Shown: positions 43,444 to 48,912 of the stretch, piece after piece
How the letters are laid out: every line of letters begins with the position of its first letter
Position numbering within the stretch: position 1 is the stretch's first letter
Assembly: GCA_947631015.1 (NCBI GenBank)
Contig: CANRJS010000004.1
Location: 1 to 48,912 of the forward strand
Source: an uncultured Clostridia bacterium
GTDB taxonomy: Bacteria; Bacillota; Clostridia; Oscillospirales; JAAYOS01
Length of the DNA stretch: 48,912 nt
Direction: 5' to 3'
Program-made: the position numbers and the translations under genes
Notes under the pieces: generated by a model
Databases searched by the model: none
Told to the model about the DNA's origin: nothing
The model's input: only the letters and a program-made list of their open reading frames with translations

Positions 43444-44727
43444 CTACTTTACCGCCGCAAAGCCCTTCTCGAGGTCGGCTATGAGGTCGTCGATATGCTC
43501 GGTTCCTATCGACAGGCGTATCGTGTTCGGCTTTATGTCCTGATCCGCAAGCTCCTCCTCGGAGAGCTGGCTGTGGGTCGTGGTCGCCGGGTGTATGACG
43601 AGGCTCTTGACGTCCGCGACATTTGCGAGCAGCGAGAATATCTCAAGGCTGTCTATGAACTTGTGCGCCTCCTTCACGCCGCCCTTTATCTCGAAGGTGA
43701 AGATAGAGCCGCCGCCGTTCGGGAAATACTTCTCGTACAGCGCGTGGTCCGGATGGTCCTGCAGCGACGGATGGTTCACCTTCTCCACAAGCGGATGGTG
43801 CGCGAGGAAGTCTACGACCTTCAGAGTGTTCTCGACGTGTCGCTCGACGCGAAGCGACAGCGTCTCTATACCCTGGAGGAGCAGGAACGCCGCAAACGGC
43901 GAAATAGTCGCGCCGGTGTCGCGCAGAAGTATTGCGCGGATGTAGGTAGCAAACGCCGCCGGACCCGCCGCTTCCGCAAAAGAGACGCCGTGATAGCTGG
44001 GATTCGGATCCGCGATGGCGGGATACTTCCCGCTCGCCTTCCAGTCGAACCTGCCGCCGTCTACGATGACGCCGCCGAGCGTCGTGCCGTGTCCGCCGAG
44101 AAACTTCGTCGCGGAGTGGACGGCGATATCCGCGCCGTGCTCTATCGGGCGGATGAGGTACGGCGTTCCGAACGTGTTGTCCACGACGAGCGGAAGACCG
44201 TGCCTGTGCGCAAGCTCCGCGAGCGCGTCGATATCTGGGATGTCGCTGTTCGGGTTCCCGAGTGTCTCTATGTAGATTGCGCGGGTGTTCTCCCGAATCG
44301 CGGCCTCCACTTCTCTCAGGTCGTGGATATTGACAAACGTGGCGGTTATGCCGAAGTGCGGAAGGGTGTGTTCAAGGAGGTTGTAGCTGCCGCCGTAGAT
44401 GGTCTTCTGCGCTACGAAGTGGCCTCCGTTCTGACCGAGGGCCTCGAGCGTATAGGTTATCGCCGCCGCGCCGGAAGCAAGCGCCAGCGCCGCGACGCCG
44501 CCCTCGAGCGCCGCCACGCGCTTCTCGAGCACGTCCTGCGTGGAGTTGGTGAGGCGTCCGTAGATGTTTCCCGCGTCCGCGAGGCCGAAGCGCGCCGCGG
44601 CGTGCTCGCAGTTGTGGAAGACGTAAGAGGTCTTGGCGTATATCGGCACCGCGCGCGCGTCGGTGGCGGGGTCGGGCTGTTCCTGACCCACATGGAGCTG
44701 CAAAGTTTCAAATTTGTATTCAGACAT
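43444..44727 (-). CDS. metY: O-acetylhomoserine sulfhydrylase (aminocarboxypropyltransferase)
   Basis: A 427-residue Cys/Met-metabolism PLP enzyme that makes homocysteine from O-acetylhomoserine and sulfide. The start MSEYKFETLQLHVGQEQPDP and the blocks YVFHNCEHAAARFGL, IYGRLTNSTQDVLEKRVAAL, VVDNTFGTPYLIRP, then HSATKFLGGHGTTLGG with the PLP lysine, are characteristic of MetY rather than of cystathionine synthases. AAAGGAAAT precedes the ATG. A 250-base leader with a palindromic operator and a tiny ORF lies upstream, and the Rrf2 regulator follows. Confidence 0.95.
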   Translation of the reverse strand: MSEYKFETLQLHVGQEQPDPATDARAVPIYAKTSYVFHNCEHAAARFGLADAGNIYGRLTNSTQDVLEKRVAALEGGVAALALASGAAAITYTLEALGQNGGHFVAQKTIYGGSYNLLEHTLPHFGITATFVNIHDLREVEAAIRENTRAIYIETLGNPNSDIPDIDALAELAHRHGLPLVVDNTFGTPYLIRPIEHGADIAVHSATKFLGGHGTTLGGVIVDGGRFDWKASGKYPAIADPNPSYHGVSFAEAAGPAAFATYIRAILLRDTGATISPFAAFLLLQGIETLSLRVERHVENTLKVVDFLAHHPLVEKVNHPSLQDHPDHALYEKYFPNGGGSIFTFEIKGGVKEAHKFIDSLEIFSLLANVADVKSLVIHPATTTHSQLSEEELADQDIKPNTIRLSIGTEHIDDLIADLEKGFAAVK

Positions 44728-44789
44728 AACGGATTTCCTTTCAAATGTGTATAGTCGGACAAACGGTCAAACTTCGTTCCGCGTGTCCC

Positions 44790-44846
44790 TCACATTCGCC
44801 CGAACCGGAAATTCCGCCGGACAAGCTCTTCAAAAATGTCTGTCAT
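44790..44846 (-). CDS. Possible 18-residue leader peptide of metY
   Basis: Within the metY leader, ATG 44846 has AGGAGG six bases upstream and reads MTDIFEELVRRNFRFGRM-stop. It overlaps a longer tiny frame (MTFSRRRREALRFFPVLQEA...) in another phase. A ribosome site this strong in a leader RNA suggests a translated attenuator or uORF. No run of Met or Cys codons is seen, so a classical attenuation mechanism is not evident. Confidence 0.4.
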   Translation of the reverse strand: MTDIFEELVRRNFRFGRM

Positions 44847-44956
44847 CGTCCGCCTCCTGCAAAACCGGGAAAAATCGCAAAGCCTCTCTGCGCCGCCGAC
44901 TGAAAGTCATACTCTCAAACGGACGGCAAGTGCCGCCGAGCGACACGTCCCGACTT

Positions 44957-45007
44957 ACCTACTAAATAGGTTGGTTAAATCCTACCACTTTATTTTCCTC
45001 TTGTCAA
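44957..45007 (-). promoter_or_regulatory. metY promoter with Rrf2-type operator
   Basis: On the minus strand TTGACA (45002-45007), a 17-base spacer and TAGGAT (44979-44984). The palindrome ACCTACTAAATAGGT (44957-44971) lies at the expected start site; its 5-bp arms are perfect and resemble sites bound by Rrf2-family repressors. The Rrf2 gene downstream of metY is the obvious partner. Confidence 0.7.
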
Positions 45008-45018
45008 GAGAAAATTTG

Positions 45019-45047
45019 AATCGGGACGGCGCACTGCCGTCCCGATT
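45019..45047 (-). terminator. Terminator of the redoxin gene
   Basis: A 12-bp stem, AATCGGGACGGC with GCCGTCCCGATT and a 5-nt loop, 29 bases after the redoxin stop and immediately before the metY -35 box. Confidence 0.7.
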
Positions 45048-45075
45048 TCGCTGTATTTTTCCGGTCCTCCGCCGC

Positions 45076-45621
45076 TCACTTCAGCAGCTCGAGGTACTCC
45101 GCGCCTATCGGCATATCCGCCATGTTCTTCGCGCGGTGCTCCGCGAGGATGTTCATGTCAGCGTCTATGACGAAGTACGCCGGCAGCTGGAACTCGTTGC
45201 CCTCGTACTCGCCGTGCGCGAGGCCCGCGGCCTTGCCGCGCTCCATCTTCGCCGCGAGCTTCGCCTGCATCTCCTCCGTCATACCGTCGCGCATACCCTC
45301 GTAGCCCTCGGCGGCCTTCACGTCGTAGAGGGGATACAGCTTCTGCTCGGGGTCGCTTATCAGTTTGAACGGTATGCCCTGCGCGTCGATGCCCTTCGCG
45401 AGTACCTCCGGCTTGCTCTGGAGGACGACGAGCACCTGCGCGTCCCGCGCCGTGAACTTACCGTACTCCTTTGCGAGGTCCATCAGGTCGACCTGGCAGC
45501 TGGTGCATCCGTAGTAGCGCAGGAATATAAGGAAGGTCGTCTTCACCTTCTTTACCTCCTCGCTCAGCACAAGTCCCTGCTCGGACGCCGTATCAAAAGT
45601 AAAATCAACAGCTTTTTTCAT
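45076..45621 (-). CDS. AhpC/TSA-type redoxin
   Basis: A 181-residue cytoplasmic thioredoxin-fold protein of the AhpC/TSA (peroxiredoxin-like) group. LIFLRYYGCTSCQVDL holds a CTSC pair at the position of the peroxidatic cysteine, followed by VLVVLQSKPEVLAKGI and FKLISDPEQKLYPLYDVKAA, typical of this subfamily, and QLPAYFVIDADMNIL near the end. The CXXC form suggests a disulfide reductase or atypical peroxidase. AAAGGAGCGG precedes the ATG. A monocistronic unit next to sulfur genes; a role in peroxide defence is inferred from family. Confidence 0.87.
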   Translation of the reverse strand: MKKAVDFTFDTASEQGLVLSEEVKKVKTTFLIFLRYYGCTSCQVDLMDLAKEYGKFTARDAQVLVVLQSKPEVLAKGIDAQGIPFKLISDPEQKLYPLYDVKAAEGYEGMRDGMTEEMQAKLAAKMERGKAAGLAHGEYEGNEFQLPAYFVIDADMNILAEHRAKNMADMPIGAEYLELLK

Positions 45622-45725
45622 TTTGTACCGCTCCTTTCCGGGTATTGCCCCTTTGTCGTATCATAGCACACTTTGCCGCTCCGGGCAAGTGCCGCGTCTC
45701 TCCTAAAAATCCCTTTTTTACAGGG

Positions 45726-45754
45726 GAATATGACGATAATTACTGTGGATACTA
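45726..45754 (+). promoter_or_regulatory. Possible forespore (sigma-G/F) promoter of spoVT
   Basis: GAATA (45726-45730), a 17-base spacer and GATACTA (45748-45754) resemble sigma-G promoters (-10 CATnnTA); SpoVT is a sigma-G target in Bacillus subtilis. No good sigma-A pair overlaps it. Confidence 0.4.
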
Positions 45755-45783
45755 TATTCGACCGCAGTAAAGGAGGAATTTTT

Positions 45784-46323
45784 ATGAAAGCAACCGGCAT
45801 AGTCCGGCGGATCGACGACCTCGGCAGAGTCGTCATACCCAAGGAGATACGCAGGACCATGCGCATCCGCGAGGGCGACTCGCTTGAAATATACACCGAC
45901 AAGGACGGCGAAGTCATCTTCAAGAAGTATTCGCCCATGGGCGAGCTCAACTCGTTTGCGGCTCAGCTCTGCGAAACGCTTGCAAAGACGACCGGCGCGT
46001 CCTGCGCCGTCTGCGACCGCGACACCGTCATTGCCGCCGCGGGCGACTGCCGCCGTGAGGTCTACGAGAAGCGGATAAGCGAGGAGCTCGAGACGCTGAT
46101 GGAGGCGCGTCAGCTTTACAGCCGCCGTCAGGGGACGAGCGACGTCACGCTCGTCGAGGGCACCGGCCCCGTCGTCGAGGTGGCGGCGCCGATACTCGCT
46201 GAGGGCGACGTAAGCGGATGCGTCGTGTTCCTCGCGGGCGAGGGCAGCGAGCCGATGGGCGACACCGAGTATAAGCTTGCCCAGACGGTCGCGGGCTTCC
46301 TCGGCCGCCAGATGGAGGGCTGA
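45784..46323 (+). CDS. spoVT: Stage V sporulation protein T
   Basis: A 179-residue AbrB-family forespore regulator. The N-terminal swapped-hairpin DNA-binding domain is KATGIVRRIDDLGRVVIPKE, with RRTMRIREGDSLEIYTDKDG. A GAF-like C-terminal domain follows from residue 55 (SFAAQLCETLAKTTGASCAV), as in SpoVT, where it tunes binding. The length matches B. subtilis SpoVT (178). AAAGGAGG lies before the ATG. Its presence indicates that the organism, or its recent ancestor, forms endospores. Confidence 0.94.
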   Translation: MKATGIVRRIDDLGRVVIPKEIRRTMRIREGDSLEIYTDKDGEVIFKKYSPMGELNSFAAQLCETLAKTTGASCAVCDRDTVIAAAGDCRREVYEKRISEELETLMEARQLYSRRQGTSDVTLVEGTGPVVEVAAPILAEGDVSGCVVFLAGEGSEPMGDTEYKLAQTVAGFLGRQMEG

Positions 46324-46332
46324 AGCCCCTCC

Positions 46333-46364
46333 GAGGGGCGGCGCGCGGACGGCGTCCGCCCCTC
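46333..46364 (+). terminator. Terminator of spoVT
   Basis: GAGGGGCGG pairs with CCGCCCCTC, followed by ATTTCCTTTTT, ten bases after the stop. Confidence 0.65.
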
Positions 46365-46420
46365 ATTTCCTTTTTATCCGATTTTTCCCGTATCACCCGA
46401 AACTTTTTGCAAAAAAAGAC

Positions 46421-46449
46421 TTGCCAAAATTTCTCTATGGTGCTATAAT
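46421..46449 (+). promoter_or_regulatory. Promoter of the rimP-infB operon
   Basis: TTGCCA, a 17-base spacer and a perfect TATAAT, 100 bases upstream of rimP. Confidence 0.8.
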
Positions 46450-46488
46450 CATCTTAGTTCATCGTCAGTATATCATTTCACGGTCACG

Positions 46489-46512
46489 GAGTGGGTTTTC
46501 CCACTCTTTCTT
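46489..46512 (+). terminator. Leader hairpin before rimP
   Basis: GAGTGGG pairs with CCCACTC (loop TTTT), followed by TTTCTTATT: a short intrinsic terminator inside the leader. Because NusA is encoded in this operon, it may be a feedback attenuator; that role is inference. Confidence 0.6.
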
Positions 46513-46548
46513 ATTGGCCGAACGGAAAAAGCTGTTATGGGAGGAACC

Positions 46549-47043
46549 ATGGGCAAGGTGACCGACGCCGTCCGTGCGCTCGCCGCCCCTCTCTGTGAGG
46601 AGCGCGGCCTGATGCTCTGGGACGTGCGGTTCGAGAAGCTGGGCGGAACGAACACCCTCAGCGTATTTGTCGACAGTGACGACGGCGCGGATATTGACGA
46701 CTGCGAGGCAGTAAGCCGCGCGCTCGAGGCGTTGCTTGACGGCGACCCCGACCTTATCGACGGCACGTATTCGCTTGAGGTCTCCACTCCCGGCATGGAG
46801 CGGCGGCTCGAGCGGCCGGAGCATTTTCTCTTCTGCCTCGGCGAGCGCACGGAGGTAAAGACCTACGAGCCGCGCGACGGAAAAAAGACCTTCTTCGGCA
46901 TACTCTCCGCCTACGATGAGGCGGAAAACCGCTTCTCCCTTGAGGATGAGGAGAGCGGCGAGACTCTGGATTTCACCCTCGGCGAGACGTCGCGAGTGCG
47001 CCTCAGCCCGGATTTCTCAGTATATTTTAAGGGGGAACTCTGA
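46549..47043 (+). CDS. rimP: Ribosome maturation factor RimP
   Basis: A 164-residue factor for 30S subunit assembly. It has the RimP N-terminal domain (GLMLWDVRFEKLGGTNTLSV, then FVDSDDGADIDDCEAVSRAL), the LEVSTPGMERRLERPEHF signature and a C-terminal SH3-like barrel. The ATG at 46549 is chosen because GGGAGG lies four bases before it; an in-frame ATG 12 bases earlier overlaps that site. First gene of the transcription/translation operon, two bases before nusA. Confidence 0.93.
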   Translation: MGKVTDAVRALAAPLCEERGLMLWDVRFEKLGGTNTLSVFVDSDDGADIDDCEAVSRALEALLDGDPDLIDGTYSLEVSTPGMERRLERPEHFLFCLGERTEVKTYEPRDGKKTFFGILSAYDEAENRFSLEDEESGETLDFTLGETSRVRLSPDFSVYFKGEL

Positions 47044-47045
47044 AA

Positions 47046-48101
47046 ATGAACACGGAATTTTTTGACGCGATAGCAGACATAGAGCGTGAAAAGGGCATAC
47101 CTCAGGACTACATGCTCGACCGTATCGCGCAGGCGCTCACCGCCGCCTACCGCCGCTCCGCCGGCGTTGACGGTGAGAACGTCACCGTCATACCCGACCC
47201 CGAGACCAAGACGATATCCATGTACGTCACCTACGGCGTCGTCGCGGACATTGAGGACCTTGACGAGCCTGACGCACAGCTCACCCTCGACGAGGCGCGC
47301 GCCATCGACCCCGACGCGGAGGTCGGCGGCGTCGTCCGGAAGTACATCGACGTATCCAAGCTCGGCCGCATCGCCGCCCAGACCGCAAAGCAGGTCATCA
47401 TCCAGGGCATACGCGAGGCGGAGCGCGGCATGGTCCTCCGCGAGTACGAGAGCCGCCTGCACGAGCTCGTCACCGGCACCGTCCAGCGGATAAATCCCCG
47501 CAACGGCAACGCCTTCCTCGACATCGGCGCGACGAAGGACGGCGCGGTCGACGCCGTCCTGCCCCCCACCGAGCAGATACAGGGCGAGGAGATACACGAG
47601 GGCGACCGCATAAAGGTCTACGTCGTCGAGGCGCGCAGCACCTCGCGCGGCCCGCAGGTCATGGTCTCGAGGACGCACCCGGGTCTTGTCAAGCGTCTCT
47701 TCGAGCTCGAGGTGCCGGAGATACATGACGGCACGGTAGAGATAAAGAGCATCGCCCGCGAGGCGGGCAGCCGCACGAAGATAGCCGTCGCGGCAAACGA
47801 CCCGAACGTCGACCCGATAGGCTCCTGCGTCGGCCCGAGGGGCACGCGCGTCGAGCGGATAGTCGACGAGCTCGCGGGTGAGAAGATAGACATCATAAAG
47901 TACAGCGAATCGCCCGACCTCTACGTCGCGGCGGCGCTCAGCCCGGCGGAGGTCGTGTCGGTCGACCTGCTTGAGGACGGCAAGAGCTGTCAGGTCCTCG
48001 TCCCGGCGGATCAGCTGTCGCTCGCGATAGGCAAGGAGGGGCAGAACGCCCGCCTCGTCGCGCGGCTGACCGGCTTCAAGATAGACATCAAGCCGGTGTG
48101 A
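47046..48101 (+). CDS. nusA: Transcription termination/antitermination factor NusA
   Basis: A 351-residue NusA of the short Firmicutes form: N-terminal RNA polymerase-binding domain (residues 1-130), S1 domain (about 135-200, GTVQRINPRNGNAFLDIGAT) and two KH domains (ending LSLAIGKEGQNARLVARLTG). The acidic C-terminal repeats of E. coli NusA are absent, as usual in Firmicutes. DPIGSCVGPRGTRVERIVDE is the KH1 GXXG region. AAGGGGGAA precedes the ATG. It controls pausing and termination. Confidence 0.96.
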   Translation: MNTEFFDAIADIEREKGIPQDYMLDRIAQALTAAYRRSAGVDGENVTVIPDPETKTISMYVTYGVVADIEDLDEPDAQLTLDEARAIDPDAEVGGVVRKYIDVSKLGRIAAQTAKQVIIQGIREAERGMVLREYESRLHELVTGTVQRINPRNGNAFLDIGATKDGAVDAVLPPTEQIQGEEIHEGDRIKVYVVEARSTSRGPQVMVSRTHPGLVKRLFELEVPEIHDGTVEIKSIAREAGSRTKIAVAANDPNVDPIGSCVGPRGTRVERIVDELAGEKIDIIKYSESPDLYVAAALSPAEVVSVDLLEDGKSCQVLVPADQLSLAIGKEGQNARLVARLTGFKIDIKPV

Positions 48102-48165
48102 CGTTCGCTTTCTGTTCGACTCAAAGCAATTTCAGGCACAACTACCGGATAAGCGGAGGAAAGCA

Positions 48166-48432
48166 GTGAAAAAGGTACCGCAGAGACAGTGCGTCGGCTG
48201 CCGCGAGATGAAGCCGAAGCAGGAGCTCATACGCGTGGTGCGCGGCCCGGACGGCGCGATAAGCCTCGACCCCACGGGAAAAAAGCCGGGGCGCGGCGCA
48301 TACGTCTGCCGCGAGGGGGACTGCCTCCGCCGCGCGCAGAAGAGCCGCGCGCTCGAGCGGGCGTTTTCCCAGCAGATACCCCCGGAGGTATACGAGGAGC
48401 TCATTCGTCAAAGGGGTGAGAGCGGTGAATGA
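48166..48432 (+). CDS. rnpM: RNase P modulator RnpM (YlxR)
   Basis: An 88-residue YlxR/DUF448 protein. It carries the invariant RQCVGCREMKPKQELIRVVR and the GRGAYVCREGDCLRRAQKSR block. In Bacillus subtilis this protein has been reported to bind RNase P RNA and adjust its activity; here the partner rnpB carries an unusual P12 insertion (5527-5768). GTG start with GGAGGAAAG upstream. It overlaps ylxQ by eight bases. Confidence 0.92.
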   Translation: MKKVPQRQCVGCREMKPKQELIRVVRGPDGAISLDPTGKKPGRGAYVCREGDCLRRAQKSRALERAFSQQIPPEVYEELIRQRGESGE

Positions 48433-48763
48433 TTTCAAGGCTCTGCGCCTCCTCGGCCTCGCTCTGCGGAGCGGAAGGCTCGAGGTCGGCGCGGAGAACG
48501 CGGCGGCGCTCGCCGCGTCCGGCAGGGCGCGGCTCGTTGTGACCGCGAGCGACATCAGTCCGCACGCCGCAAAGCGCGTCCGCGCGGCGGCGGAGGGGAG
48601 CGGCGTTCCCTGCACGGCTCTGCCCTGCACCAAGGCGGAGCTCGGCGCGGCGCTCGGCCGCGCGGAATGCGCGGCGGCGGCGACGGCCGACCCCGGCTTT
48701 TCCAAAGCGATAGCACAAAGCATTTCAAACGGAGGTGGCAACTCTATTGAGCACCATTCTTAA
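48425..48763 (+). CDS. ylxQ: L7Ae-family ribosomal-like protein YlxQ
   Basis: About 112 residues of the L7Ae/L30e/YbxF-like RNA-binding family: FKALRLLGLALRSGRLEVGA, then AALAASGRARLVVTASDISP and the GVPCTALPCTKAELGAALGR block that contacts K-turn RNA in this family. I use GTG 48425 (VNDFKAL), as in related proteins; GTG 48416 is an alternative. It sits between rnpM and infB, the usual order, and its 3' end overlaps the infB start by 17 bases. Confidence 0.88.
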   Translation: MNDFKALRLLGLALRSGRLEVGAENAAALAASGRARLVVTASDISPHAAKRVRAAAEGSGVPCTALPCTKAELGAALGRAECAAAATADPGFSKAIAQSISNGGGNSIEHHS

Positions 48764-48912
48764 ATACAGAGTCCACGAGGTAGCGAAGGATTTCGGTCTT
48801 GCCTCCAAGGATATCATGAACATCCTCACCAAGTACGCGACCACGCCCAAGAACCACATGCAGGTACTCGAGGACAGTGAGCTGAACCTTATCTTCGAGA
48901 GTCTTACCCAGC
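48747..48912 (+). CDS. infB: Translation initiation factor IF-2, N-terminal fragment
   Basis: The gene runs off the window; 55 codons are visible. It starts at TTG 48747 with GGAGG eleven bases upstream. The visible part, STILKYRVHEVAKDFGLASK followed by DIMNILTKYATTPKNHMQVL, is the IF2-N domain that begins clostridial IF-2. The order nusA-rnpM-ylxQ-infB supports it. Confidence 0.93.
   Translation, partial: MSTILKYRVHEVAKDFGLASKDIMNILTKYATTPKNHMQVLEDSELNLIFESLTQ

Overview
The window looks like a chromosome segment of a high-GC, strictly anaerobic, spore-forming member of the Clostridia, probably near the Oscillospiraceae/Ruminococcaceae. The support is a SpoVT sporulation regulator, an oxygen-sensitive class III ribonucleotide reductase with its activase, pyruvate phosphate dikinase, a type A RNase P RNA, and the Firmicutes-style order rimP-nusA-rnpM-ylxQ-infB. 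This placement is inference from gene content, not from a search.

Layout from left to right. 1-607: two dispersed multi-hairpin repeat arrays. 608-3675 (minus): an operon of three tandem M42 aminopeptidase paralogues. 3818-5188 (minus): murD. 5368-5986 (plus): rnpB, enlarged by a tandem 121-nt duplication, then a small protein with three acidic D-x-D-like loops. 6726-7628: an AT-rich NERD-domain gene. 7727-8085: a decayed small secreted-protein gene. 8203-9005: more hairpin repeats. 9099-12430: nrdG and nrdD, the latter with a fused C-terminal redoxin-like domain. 12512-15517 (minus): two paralogous exported proteins. 15696-18320 (minus): ppdK. 18563-18947: repeats, then a tRNA-Ser(GCU).

19288-34586 is a compact phage-like cassette, all on the minus strand: HTH regulator, small and large terminase, portal, scaffold-position protein, decoration protein, major capsid protein, connector, long tail fibre, other virion proteins and an XhlA-like protein. 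It has no integrase, repressor, replication gene or recognisable endolysin, yet the structural genes are open. It resembles a P22/podovirus-type head and short-tail module that is either a stripped prophage or a domesticated, gene-transfer-agent-like particle. Its first promoter carries two LexA-like operator repeats.

34764-41841 (plus) is a polyamine operon: arginine/lysine decarboxylase, spermidine synthase, agmatinase, carboxyspermidine dehydrogenase, and a carboxyspermidine decarboxylase fused to an unknown N-terminal domain of about 440 residues. A xylose-isomerase-like TIM-barrel gene follows. 42972-45007 (minus) is metY plus an Rrf2 regulator behind a promoter with an Rrf2-type palindrome and a tiny leader ORF. 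A redoxin, spoVT and the rimP-to-infB operon complete the window; infB runs off the right edge.

The most striking non-genic signal is a set of modular hairpin repeats. Linkers are conserved between loci while stem sequences change on both arms together. At two places inside the phage cassette such a repeat is tandemly duplicated together with the last codons and stop of the adjacent gene (capsid and portal).
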